Positions 43,201-54,260 of a stretch of DNA of 64,000 nt are shown piece after piece. This DNA comes from Isoetes taiwanensis (Eukaryota; Streptophyta; Lycopodiopsida; Isoetales; Isoetaceae), in contig JAJEKV010000298.1 in NCBI GenBank assembly GCA_021234155.1, positions 1 through 64,000 of the forward strand, read 5' to 3'. The notes under the pieces are model-generated. The model was not told where the DNA came from. It searched no databases and saw only the letters and a program-made list of their open reading frames with translations. How positions within the stretch are numbered: the first letter of the stretch is position 1; every line of letters starts with the position of its first letter. A program made the position numbers and the translations under genes.

Positions 43201-43735
43201 GGACTTGGGAGTTAACGGGGCGTTGTGCATTATTGGAGTCTCTATATCATTGTGCTTCTAAGATTTGTGCTTCTAAGATTTAGCTATTGATATTTTGTCA
43301 AGTGTGCATATGGCTTTGATTTGTGGGCAGCTCAATGAAAGAACATGTAATGACATTAGTTATATGACCTTTGTTGCACCCTAACGACATTGCCACGGGG
43401 AGGCTATCTTTGGAAAGGTTATGCAGGATTCGATTTTTAAAGAACTTGTTTTTGCTTTTCACATTTCGTGTATTGCCACGATGTATTCTTGTCTCAATTC
43501 ATGGAAAAGAAAAAGGATACTTCTAACAACATCCCTCTTTTAAACATGGTAGTAATTATCTTATGACACCCCAATCTTGGACTTTACTTCTCCTCTATAT
43601 ATGTTGTTTGCTTTCTTGTTTTCACGGTTTCATTGCAGACCTACTATGGACCGGATAAAGGGACAATAATAGGTCGGTTTGAACCGGTTAGAAAGAAATG
43701 CAAGACAACTTTGGCGTAGCTCTTATGAGAATACA
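40231..43735. other. Gene-poor interval
   Basis: Upstream flank of the importin pseudogene, then AT-rich sequence with short unsupported frames (for example ELLHSYMKALEWSSFKKLRE at about 41055-41115). I recognise no domain. A tandem duplication at 40672-40938 is listed separately. Confidence 0.45.
40672..40938. repeat. 133-bp tandem duplication
   Basis: Two diverged copies start TTGCACGTTTGCACAAA at 40672 and 40805. Each includes GTTGACACTTTCAAG, AGTGTCC and CGTGGATACATCTACAA and ends in AAAATTCA. Confidence 0.85.
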
Positions 43736-45206
43736 TGGCGTCCCCTTTACATTATCGATGCATGACCAGTATACAAGCGAGGATTCATCCCGTGCCAGCT
43801 CCACACGTCTGGGGCCCTCCACATATCAGCGTGACCGTCTAGAGTCCCGCGATTGGGAAGAGTGAAGGGTCATTTTACCGTCTCCCTCGGGGCCCACCTA
43901 GGCTAGCGGGCGTAAACATACATCGATAACATAACATCATATATCCACCGAAGGGTGGCACATCAACATCTACATAGACAAAGATCGGCAATACAAAGGA
44001 AGTTCCTACCCAAGGCTCGGACTCTAGGGGGTGGTGACAAGCTTGGGTCTCCAAAGTTCATTGCGAGCCGAATCATGACGATGGATTGGGCTGGCATAAG
44101 AACATGGCTTAGGGTTATTCCTCCATCCGCCCCTCCTGTACACACTGCAGGAGTAGGTTGGAAAGTGTTGGGATTGTAGCCCAGGGTGCATAGCCAAAGG
44201 GCTATTCTGGGTTACATCTCCCCCGATCCCGATGGAGGCGGGTAAGGGATCGCTCCCTCGAGAGATCTACATGCTGACCCAAGGTGACTAGAGGGCCTTT
44301 GCCTTATTAGACTTAACCCTTTGGAAGGTGAACACCACCCCCGCAGTGTCCGAGCCCATGCCTTACCCACACTTTCGGTGGCAAGCCATTAGACCTAGTC
44401 ACTCGATCCCGGTGGACCTTACACACGGAGGGATCGGTCAAAGGTCGAAACACTAGAACCTCATTCTAAGCCCGGTCGCCCCTTCACCCACAACCGGGTG
44501 GGCTCGTACCGGGTAGAAATCTAGTAATGCACTAAGAGGGACTAGCTAGGAGCATCATCTACTAAGCTTTAAGTCTCTACCCCCCTTCCCAATACAATGA
44601 GTCCAAAGAATACATCAGTCCATCATATAAGTAATAAGAACTAATCTAATACATAGAGTTAGGTTCTTTAGTTAGAGTCAATCTCGGGGATGCGCTTGGC
44701 TACTAAGAGCGATTTAATAGGCTAAACCCTCTTTGGTTCGAGGCTGGAATAAGGTTTAGGCTATTCAATCGACAAATCCCTGATCAGTTCCTCCTCTTGA
44801 TCGAAAGGCGTCCATGTCTCTGTTTTGCCGGGATGCGGTCGGAGGATGATCCCGACAAGGCTGTAAGACGGCAGGCGGATCGTGGGAGTTGGAATTGACT
44901 CCTCACCGGCATGTCCATTTCCTCGGAAGGTGCGTAGGCGAAAAAGGGAAATGTTAGGGTTTGGTGCCTTATGTAGGATATCGTAGTTAGGTTTAGGGTT
45001 TCCATGACCCTTGGTCTACCTTTAATGGGTTAAAGGTCTAAAGGTGCTGGCGCATTGCTAAGTGTGCGCACCATTGCAAGTTGCCCCTAGAGCCCTTGTT
45101 AGGTACGCGTTAGGCGTGCACATGTTGATTTGATGTCTGGCGTGTAATGCCCCTTGATATGGTATCACGTCTTGAGACCAGGTATATATCGTCTTGGAGC
45201 GTCACA
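43736..45206 (-). repeat. Chromovirus 3' LTR
   Basis: Read on the minus strand the LTR starts TGTGACGCTCC at 45206, preceded by the purine-rich CGGAGAGAA (possible PPT). Its lower edge near 43736 is assigned by alignment with the LTR end at 30469 and is approximate. Length is about 1.47 kb. Confidence 0.6.
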
Positions 45207-46017
45207 TTCTCTCCGATGATGTCCGCGGCATCGTGGGTCTCCCCACCTGGGATCTTCTTAACACGCAATCAACCTCGTGCATAGGACATACTTATTACTA
45301 TAGTTATACATTTAATAGAATTACCTCAAGGTAGTATTTATAGAACATTATTATACTATTATTCAATCCAATAGTTATCACTTGTCATTATAACAATAAC
45401 TCCTAATGTTTCGGTCTTATTATTATATGTACAATTATTCTTCGAGGTGCTCTTTATTCCTTGCAACACATTACAACAAAATTGTGTTGCAAGTCTTCAA
45501 TTCGACCTCACGGCCCTCGGGAGGCTCTCATTGGCTGCAGGTCAACACTACGTTAGTACCATTAATATTAAATAAAATATTGGTTATATGGTGACCACCC
45601 CACCTATCTACATGAATGCATGGCTAATCTCCCGGCGTAGGAAGAGGATGATTCTTCCATCGTGGCCGAGGAGACAGCGCCTATAATGCCTATATGGCGC
45701 TCATGCCTACACCTTTAGTTGCCCAGTGTGGAGGATAGGTCCTTCAGGTATATGGGCGTGAAGGCGATTCCTCCTATCAAAGCATATATGGGGCTAGAGG
45801 TGCTTTTTCTATCAATGCATTCCTCCATGACCTCCTTTCTCTCGAGGTCGTCTACTTAGTGGGACGAGTAAACTTTCCAAAAGCGAACCGCGGTCATGCC
45901 TACATTGACATTACACCGCGCCCTAGAGATCACCATTAGTAATCTCATCATCAAGAACAAGCGCATGCAACCCTCACCTCATAGGTTGCATCGTGGGTCT
46001 CTTAACTAGGCAAGCTA
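45207..46017 (-). other. 3' untranslated region of the chromovirus
   Basis: Between the end of the chromodomain and the LTR. No coding signal is recognised. Confidence 0.4.
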
Positions 46018-46209
46018 TTAATCTACACAAATCGACATGCACGAGCCGTTTCTCCGGAGATGACCTTGCCGTCCCATTGCTCCATAAGCTGTGGGTATTG
46101 TTTTCGGATCTCTTTTAAGTACCCATGTCGGCGTCTTCCAGAGCAAGTGTTTCCACTTGACCAAGTATTGGAGAAACTCGATCTTCTTGTTTCTTGAATG
46201 CTTTATCAA
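46018..46209 (-). pseudogene. Chromodomain of the chromovirus
   Basis: The frame reads KIEFLQYLVKWKHLLWKTPT then WVLKRDPKTIP, matching the chromodomain EYLVKWK-x-L-x-x-x-x-x-TWE pattern. An alternative frame at the end gives YPQLMEQWDGKVISGETARA. Chromodomains guide integration to marked chromatin. Confidence 0.75.
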
Positions 46210-46244
46210 GAATTAGTTACGGAACTATTTCTATCTTGCTCTTG

Positions 46245-46463
46245 TCATTTCAACATCGTTGGGGTGTCGAACTTCATGCGGATTGGGGTGTGCTTCTTGA
46301 GCAAACTCACGTGGAAAACGTGTGGATTTTTAGGTGTTGGCAAGTCTAACTTGTAGGATTGGTTACCCACTCTCTTGGTTATTCGGAAGGTCCGATACCT
46401 TGGAGCAAGCTTCTTGCAATTCCGATCGGAGGAACCGCCTGCTTTACCTTGATCTTGAGCCAT
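46245..46463 (-). pseudogene. Integrase C-terminal (GPY/F-like) segment
   Basis: Contains KLAPRYRTFRITKRVGNQSY then KLDLPTPKNPHVFHVSLLKK, the standard gypsy sequence after the integrase core (KL-x-P-x-Y-x-GPF-x-I-x-x-x-VG-x-x-AYKL-x-LP...IH-x-VFHVSLLK). Confidence 0.8.
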
Positions 46464-46488
46464 ACATCATCTCAGGCTTGGAATTCTC

Positions 46489-47125
46489 TCATTTGTATCG
46501 ATGTTTATCGGCAATGCTCTTTGCCGACTCCTTCTTTGTTTGAAGGTACCCTCGAACTTCTTCCACAAGCTGGCGCAATCGCTCAACATTTCTTTGTGAA
46601 ACTTCCACTTTTGACGCGGGATTGTGCCAAGTGTCCGGAGTTAGGCATTGGTAGCCGTAGTTGATCGTGAGCGGCGACATTTGGGATGATTCATGCTTGG
46701 TGCTATTAATGCATAAACTCCACCAAGTGAATAAATTCCTCCACATACCTTGCTTGTTCCGACATAGTTTGAACATGTCTTCCAATATGTTGATACCTCG
46801 ATTTGCCCATCCGATACGTGGATGATAGGCCGATGCTCATGGATAAGCTTCGTTCCAATCGTTGTGAAGATATCCTGCGAGAAGGCACTCATGAACCCGG
46901 ATATCGGCGGGAGATAATTTCCTTGGCATACCATGGAGTCGAAGATCTCTTTGATGAAGAGCTGCGTATCCATAATTTTGTGTCAGGTAGTCCCGCAAGG
47001 TACAAAGTGGGCCATCTTGACAACTTGTCGACCCCCGACCATCAAGGCATCCTTACCTCTTCTGTCCTTGGCAGTCCTGTTATAAAGTCCATCTTGCGAC
47101 CCCCCCATGGCGTTTGGTACCGCTA
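46489..47125 (-). pseudogene. Integrase core of the chromovirus, decayed
   Basis: Blocks in order on the minus strand: MDFITGLPRTEE and VDKLSRWPTLYLAGLP near 47100-46990; DTQLFIKEIFDSMVCQG at 46970; SDGQIEVSTYW near 46810; NSTKHESSQMSPLTINYGYQ then CLTPDTWH near 46700-46620; LVEEVRGYLQTKKESAKSIA near 46540. The second and third catalytic acidic regions are damaged. Confidence 0.78.
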
Positions 47126-47129
47126 ATGG

Positions 47130-47800
47130 TTCTAATGCCAGTAGGTATTGAAGTTGTTATGCCTTTGTTTGGCGGCATAGTCGGCCTCCTTGATGTAGCG
47201 GGCTATCCGCTTCTTCATTCCGGCCAATAGTAGCTGCTACGCACTTTAAAGTATGTCTTCATGAATCTGCGTGGCGGCTATTGGGTTGTTGTGGGTGTCG
47301 TGGAGGATCGGCTTTCTTACTCCATATGATTCAAGACGCGCAACTTGTTCTTGTGGTATAGGAGATTACCTTCCTTCTTAAAATTTTTGAAGGTTTCCTT
47401 TCCTTATCCGTTCTAAACTTCTTTGCACAAGCTTGCCCATACTTCCTTGAAGTCCACATCCGTTGGCAAAGGTTTCTTCTATCTTTTCGAAATGTTGAAG
47501 AGCATCGAGATTGCGTTGCGATGCACCCTAGTTGTCGAGGAGGATGCCTTGAAAGCATCTGCTACCACATTAAACTTCAGGGCTTGTAGACTATCTCAAA
47601 GTTGTACTCCTCGAGAAACTCCATCCACCTTATTTGCCTCAGTTGAGATGTGGTTTGCGTGAATCGTCTTGGAGGCTACGGTGATCGATTGTCAATTTGG
47701 AACTTCCTCCCTAAGAGATAATGCCTCGATTCTCAGCATACGACAAGCTGCTAGCAGCTCTTGGTCTGGGTAGCAGCGTTTTACGTCGTTCATCTTCAAC
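47130..47800 (-). pseudogene. RNase H and zinc-binding (H2C2) region
   Basis: Contains the RNase H end signature ADALSRHPPRQLGCIA-type sequence near 47558 and, upstream, LLAACRMLRIEALSLRG. Towards the integrase lies AGMKKRIARYIKEADYAAKQ. Frames shift repeatedly. Confidence 0.65.
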
Positions 47801-48099
47801 AGGTCATCGCTATTACCCGCTCCTCTTGCATTAGCACTTTTTTATGGCTATCTTGCTTGCGTCGTAGCCACTAACTTGTCCTTTAAAGATGCGGCGAGGG
47901 GTTAAAGGCGGTTTGTCAAAGCTTCCTTTAACAATTCAAATCTTTGCTGGGCTTTCTTGAGCCAATAAGTGCGCCCAATTTTCACTTTCGCCTTTGTCAA
48001 GTACATCGTTAGGGCTGCTATCTTTGCGAAGTTCTTCGAACTTTACGTGAGTACCACCCTAAGCCAAAAACTTCGACCTCATGGGCGTTCTTTGGTGCC

Positions 48100-48820
48100 G
48101 CCATTGGATTCCGCTTCTATCTTGGCGGAGTCCTTCGAGATTCCTCCTGTTGAAATCACATGGCCGAGGTATTCCACCTTCTGTTGCAGTGGCGCCCGAC
48201 AACTTAGCGTAGCCCGATGCCTTCTTAACACGGAACACCTTTCTTACGTGTTGTACATGCTCTTCAATGGATTAACGTACACGAATATCGTCGAAGAATA
48301 CTATCACAAAGGTGTCCAAGTATTCTCGAAGATGTCGTTCATGAGTCTCATGAGCGTGGCTGGGCGTTGGATAGCCCAAATGGCATTACGGTGAACTCGT
48401 AATGCCCATACACGATTCGAAAGCCGTTTTGTGGATGTCTTCTTCCCTTATTACGATCTGGTGATAAACGACCTTAGGTCGATCTTGGAAGACCTTGCCC
48501 CCATGGGTGATCCATCAAGTAAATGCGATCTGGGGGGTCGTGCTTGTTCTTGATGGTGTGCTTGTTCAATTATCTCGTAATCTATGCACATCCTCAAGCT
48601 TCCATCCTTCTTCTTGACAAAGAGGATGGGTGCTAAAAATGGTGAGACGCTGGGCTGATGAAGCCTAGATCGAGCAATTCTTTAACTTCCTTCTTTAGCT
48701 CAGTGAGTTCATGTGGTCATTCTATATGGAGCCTTGCTTCGTCGGCTTGGTCCCTGGTTCGAGTGCTATCTCACCTCTACTCCCCTGTAAGGAGGAAGTT
48801 TCTCGATCTCATCGGGGAAG
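48100..48820 (-). pseudogene. Reverse transcriptase of the chromovirus, decayed
   Basis: The catalytic box reads VIVFFDDIRVR near 48279-48310 (FFDD for the usual YLDD), followed by SIEEHVQHVRKVFRV. Upstream blocks include KVVYHQIVIREEDIHKTAFE (the SGYHQI...D-x-x-KTAF block) near 48480-48420. Confidence 0.78.
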
Positions 48821-49049
48821 AGATCGTGGAACTCCGTGATCAAGTTGGCGATTTGCTTGGGTAACTTTGGCGACACTTTGTCTTCTTTGCTTCCCCTTCC
48901 AGACTTGGGCTCCCTCAACCCACCGAGTTTGAGATGTATGCTACCTTTCGCTCTTTATAGACTTGAGCAGACTTCTTATGAACATACTGCTTGCATGATG
49001 GGAGTGACTTCTTTACACAATGATCTCAATGGCTTTGCGTGGCGAGGCG

Positions 49050-49400
49050 TTGGGAAGGTCACGCCAGCTTTCCACAATCAATGATGGCCCTGCTAGTCAA
49101 AGGTACTCCATTCCAAGCGATCAAGTCATACTTGCCAATGCCCATCTGCCCCATCCCCGGATATTAATCACGGCGAAGTCGATGTCGAAGTTGATCCTTT
49201 TTCCATTTGTATGTCTTCTTGCCAAGATTACGGGTCTTGGTTTGGACTTTAGGGGTTTCAATTTCAACATTTCAACCATCCTCGGGGATCGCGAAGTTAT
49301 GGCTACTTCCGGAGTCTATCAAGACTATGAAAGACTTGGCCTTTGCCTTCCCTCTTGTGGAGATTACCTTATCTTGGTTCTGCACATTGCGTATCTATAG
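49050..49400 (-). pseudogene. Protease region of the chromovirus
   Basis: Minus-strand frames give VDFDIDFAVINIRGWG-like sequence followed by SLGMEYL, similar to the gypsy protease tail with GMDWL. The active-site DSG is not clear. Placement is partly by order. Confidence 0.45.
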
Positions 49401-50745
49401 CGGCGAAGATGTCGGCACCACAGAATGTAATCAGCGTGCGCCTGCGTCCTCATCGGCCAGTGTCCCATCCGCCCAATTACGCTGTGGCCGGAGCTCATAA
49501 CAAATGGGCAATTGCGTTCGGTGGTATTTATTTGAAACATCTAAAGCGAGTTGCTTCTCTATGCATTCTGCCTTTTTTCCTTAGGCACGCCTTTGTAAGA
49601 AGGACCATCTTGCTTTGGAGTAGTTGGAACCTTCCGGTTGTCCTTGAAGGACACTGCTTTTCTTTCCTAGCTGTTTCCACAGTTTGCTATTGTATGGGGA
49701 CTTTGTTGGACTTGGGCTGGCTGCCCTAAATTTTGTAGCTCCTGTTGCTTTGCCTCTATCGATAGTAAAGGCTGCCTGCGTCGTGGTGTTCTGTGGCGGA
49801 TCCTTGCAAACTAATTGCCTTGGATTCTACTTCCGATCTTTTTTTAGGGTCTATTGCCCTTACAAGTTTTCTGATTTCCTCGTTTAGCCCTTCTATATAG
49901 CTTTTCCCTTTGCGTGTTTCAAACTTTCGGCTTGACATACTGCCTTAGTCTCATAAACTCTTGTTATACGCCTTTGTCTTGTAACCTTGCTGCAATCGTA
50001 GAGGCTAGCGCATCATATTTGACTTGTGTTCTCGAGGAACATAGTGGAAAGCTTTTGAGAACTTCTTAAATCGGCATGCATCTCTGCTCAAAACCATGGG
50101 CCTTGGCATAGCCCTTCCACCATATCGTCGCGGCCCTTCCGGGTTGGCTGTTGCCACTCTTGCCTTTGTCCCTTATCCTTCATGCACGGTAGGCATTGCC
50201 ATACTAAGCTCATTTCGTCGAGCCATGCCCCGCCTCTAAGCGGGATCTGTTCGCTCGAGAAGCTGATTTCGATTTCGGGCTTTCCATACATTACCAGATC
50301 TTTGAGTCCACCTTCTTACGGTAATCCGGGGCCTTAGTGTCCTTAAATGCGCGTCTCTACGGTCCGGCGCTGCTCGGCCTCTTTCGGTTCGGAATCAGAA
50401 TTCGGGCTTAGTCGGTCTGCGTGCTGGGGACCTCCTTCTCTTACTCCTCCTCTTGTCTTTCCCGACTTCAGGTGTGGGTTTTGTGGCCCGGATGATGCTT
50501 GGGCTGCTAGTAGGGCCTTTATGCGGTCCATTCTGTTCGCATCTGCGACATCTCCTCTTCTGGGGTCATGGGACCATATCCTTCGAAGAGGTTCCTTTGA
50601 AGGGGTTTACTGTCGGAGAGTCTCTTCATCTGTTGGGCCTCTGTTTTGCTTTCGACCGTTCGTTGTTCTCTATCCGCACACACGGTTGGTTATGGTTGTC
50701 TGGGTTAGTTTTATTTATTCTCTTGCATTATATGTGATGTTGGTA
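49400..50745 (-). pseudogene. Gag of the chromovirus, decayed
   Basis: The N-terminal part (near 50640-50345) reads EEEMSQMRTEWTA and DRIKALLAAQASSGPQNPHL. The capsid part (50291-50088) reads WLDEMSLVWQCLPCMKDKGQ. Further on, FETRKGKSYIEGLNEEIRKL (49920-49860) resembles the gag C-terminal region. Zinc-knuckle cysteines near 49500 are eroded. Confidence 0.6.
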
Positions 50746-53202
50746 TAGTTGTGGAACAAAAATACATCAACAAAACATTTAAAGTGCAAAAGAAGTTATA
50801 TCCTATTGTTTAAATTTGGTTTTTCCGTCGTGGGAAATTTTTTGGAATTTTTTTTCAGGTTAGTTTTCTAAGGTTGTGGGGTTTTTGGCGACATAAATTT
50901 TTTTCAGTATTCCAAAAATCGGGCTCTGGGTTTTCATGATTTCGAAATTTATGGAGGGTAGCTATCTATCCGTCCCCAATTTTTGGCCGCATGGGCACGG
51001 CATGGGAGCCACGTTTTGGTCCTGTTTTAGGTAAGCAAGCTTATGCTAATGCCAATCCGGTGTGTGAGCTGCAGAATCTAGGTGCTCCTTGGTTGCATGC
51101 AAATCCTTAGGTCTTTCTCTCATGGCTGGGTTGCATGATATGCATGCAAGACCCTTGAGAACGCATCGTTCAAGAAGCATAGGAGGTTCCGTTGTTGCCT
51201 ATGTTTTGGAGCAGAAGAAATGACTAGATTCGAAATCCATGGCCATTTACCCCAGGACGGTTTTCCGATGGCAAAGACATGAGCTGCTTCTCTGGTAAGA
51301 TTCTTATGTGGAGTTTCGTGGATTTTCTTGCAGTTATGCTAAGGTTATTCCAGCCCCAGGTCTCATCGCTCCAGCAGGTAATATTTTGATAAGGACTGCT
51401 GGGTTGCTTTCAAGTGGATCATATGTGACCTCTAATGATTTAACCATAAGATAAAGAGTGCAATCAGCTTGCATAGATCAGTATGAGTTGATATATTTTC
51501 ATTTAAGTAGATTCAGGGACATGCTTGCATAGATCATTGTGAGCTGATATATTTTCTTTTGATAGATTCAAAAAATGTGGATCCATTCCGCAAATTGAGA
51601 GAATGCCTTCGTTTGATGGATTTGTCTTTTACGCACAGATCTTTTAGTGAAGAAGCACCTAGGAGAATGATCTGCTCTTTTCTATAAGCTGTATGAGGTA
51701 AATCTTTACTTCTGATCTGAGGTGGCAGAACATTTGATTCTAACTGATCGAACAAGATCCTGACATACTTTGGATGTATCTTTGCTTTACATCATTATTG
51801 CAGATATTCAGTGATATTTTTGCCATTGAAATAAAGATGTGAGGTGGCAGAGCAGATGCTCAAACAAGATTCTGACATATCCACCTTTTTGTAATCGAAA
51901 TGTTCATGGGAAAACGAGGCGAGTTGAGGCTTTGATGTAGATTTTAACTATGCGGGTGTTTCTCAGACATGCTTTATAGCATAGATTAATCATCTTAAAT
52001 TAACATCATAGACACTAGCATATGCAGAAAAATACATTTTCTACATGGCTACTTCAGAAGTAATATTTGTGTATGTGATGGTTTCATACATGCGAATAGA
52101 AGGTTTCATCTGTTTAGGCTATTGCCCAAAAAAATTTCATATGCCTCCCAAATCCATAACGATATCTGGCTGTGAGATGGATTAGATGTTATCTAGCAGA
52201 GCAAGACAAGCTTTAGCATATGCATTCCATACAACAGATTTTCTTCATCTCAATGATGTTGGAAAAAATCAGACTGACAATATTAAAGATGCCTGGAAGT
52301 TGTGCATCTTCTATTTCCAATGATTTGAATTAGGTTTTGATCCAACTATTGTGGATGGTCAATAACATCTAGAGAACTTAAAAAGCTTATTTGGATGTCT
52401 AGACCATGGCATTTCTGTAAGAATATACATCTTCTGTTTACAGAGGAGAGGTAGAAGAACTGTATGCTGTCTAATATTGCTATAAACTAATTTATTGTCT
52501 TTTGTGATGTGTTGTTAGAGGCTGGATCACAGTGATATCAATCATCTTACAGACTATGTAAATAGACCCTGATCAGCCTGCATCAAAAAATGCCCCATAG
52601 GTTTGTGGCAGTATATGTCATGAATGTCCTCCATAGATTGTCAATATGAATTGTGTGAAATTCGATGTGAATTCACTATGAGGTGCCTTACTTAGTGGCT
52701 TTCATGGAGATAAAATTGTAGTAGCTCAGACAAAGATGATTGCTATTGTGCACTAATTGCAAAAATAATGGCAATTAGGTAAGTTAAAGTTCCTTATGAC
52801 AAGCGGCATAGACTTAAAGATCTATCCAGAGGTATGAGCTGCTATATGTTATATTTGGAGCTGGACAATTGTCCATTGTTTGTTAGAGTTTTGAACTTAT
52901 TTCCCGTGTTGGCTTAGAGGGTAACCAACTTAGGACATTTATTGTGATTTCAAGTCCATGGACACTTCAATGAATATTATTAAAAAACGTGAACTAATTT
53001 TCTTGCAGGTTGGAAGCTGAACAAAGACAAAGATAGAGAGAAAGTTCTATGCTATATTGGTAGTATTGTTGCAGCATTCACATAAGCAACATTTTCTCTC
53101 TTCGTGAGGTTATATTCCAGATTTTGTTATAACACGAAAGACTTTATTAGATAGTGAATGATATTGAAGCTCCAGAAACAAAGGTGCAGAAAGATAAGGG
53201 TA

Positions 53203-53258
53203 GATAATGGCCAAAGGCTATGAACATGCAGATAATGGCCAAAGGCTATGAACATGCT
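53203..53258. repeat. 28-bp perfect tandem duplication
   Basis: GATAATGGCCAAAGGCTATG followed by AACATGCA is repeated at 53203 and 53231. Confidence 0.9.
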
Positions 53259-53625
53259 GATTTTAATATATCAGAACTAATATCCATGATCTACACACGT
53301 ATTCCACTTATGGTGCCATTTTCATATTGTATGTGAATGATTAATCCATTTGTTTACATCCATGTCTTTTGTATACTGAAAATTGTTCCTTTGCATATTC
53401 AGTTTCAGTCATCTTAGTCTTGATAGAGTTAAGCTAATATCTTTTAAGAAGGGTGCTTTTGAACAAATATGGTGGATGCAAGTTTAGTTGGTCTATGAGA
53501 GGGCACTAATACAGAGAAAGTGGTGGATGCAAAATTCGGCATTGAACACGAGTGTCGAGCTTCTCTTTGTATTTGAGATGGACATTTTGCCCATTGGCTA
53601 ATAAAAGTCATTACATTGAATCTTT

Positions 53626-53727
53626 GAGTTTCTCTTTGTATTTGGAATGAAAGTTTTGCCCATAATAGCAAATGCTGAGTTTCTCTTTGTATTTGGAATG
53701 AAAGTTTTGCCCATAATAGCAAATGAA
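53626..53727. repeat. 51-bp tandem duplication
   Basis: GAGTTTCTCTTTGTATTTGG followed by AATGAAAGTTTTGCCCATAATAG starts at 53626 and 53677. A more diverged copy precedes it near 53557 (GAGCTTCTCTTTGTATTTGA). Confidence 0.88.
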
Positions 53728-53910
53728 GTCATTGCTGATGTGCATTTTGCCCATAATACCCAACTCTCAACAATTATTTCTGTGCTACTATGTCACTACA
53801 TCAACATTTGTTCAACCTTTTTTGCACATTAGTATTTGATGCAAGGTGGTTGCATTATATGAATAAAGGTAATGTAGATGCTTGCAAATTATCACGAATC
53901 TTTAGAGCGT

Positions 53911-54260
53911 TGTTGCCCTGCTATGGCAACATGGCAAAGTGCCATCAAATCTTATTTATGTTGCAGGGAAAAGAAGATACTATGTTGAAGAACCAAGTAA
54001 AGACATTGAACTGGAATCAACACACATTGAGAGGATCTAAGCATCTAGAAGTTTGGAAGACCCTATGAAGTTTGCAAGCTATTAAAGTGGTATTTCACCT
54101 TTTTTTCTTTCATATTGTCATTTCTATTCCCATTTACCTCATTAACCAACATACCACATATCCCATTCTTTTTATTTTTCCATCATCCCCATACCCTATA
54201 CCATTATACATCTCACACATAGCCTTTTGTTCCATAGTTGACCCACCATTACCTAGGGCA
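53911..54260 (+). repeat. 5' LTR, portion confirmed by comparison
   Basis: 53911-54260 matches 63641-64000. The LTR opens TGTTGCCCTGCTATGGCAAC, which folds on itself (TGTTGCC/GGCAACA). The true 3' edge lies further right and cannot be set because the other LTR is truncated. CCGCCACA|AGTGGCGTCCCCCGGC near 54991 is one weak candidate for an LTR end plus primer site. Confidence 0.8.

Larger units (their letters stand above)
43736..50750 (-). mobile_element. Degenerate Ty3/gypsy chromovirus
   Basis: Minus-strand order is gag (about 50740-49400), protease, RT, RNase H, integrase, chromodomain (46018-46209), then a 3' LTR. Integrase after RT is the gypsy order, and a chromodomain behind integrase marks a chromovirus. 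Every domain is recognisable but frameshifted. The 5' LTR was not found beyond 50750. Its LTR is related to the one at about 29340-30469. Confidence 0.85.
50751..53910. other. Gene-free AT-rich interval with micro-repeats
   Basis: No coding sequence supported. Imperfect direct repeats occur near 51465-51560 (GCTTGCATAGATCA, GATATATTTTC) and near 51720/51840 (GAGGTGGCAGA, CAAGAT(T/C)CTGACATA). The clearer tandem repeats at 53203 and 53626 are listed separately. The 5' LTR of the chromovirus was expected near the left side but not recognised. Confidence 0.45.

Noticed and set aside
49020-49729. Plus-strand ORFs of 97-128 codons in the chromovirus
   Set aside because: They lie opposite recognisable minus-strand gag and protease sequence and have no independent support.
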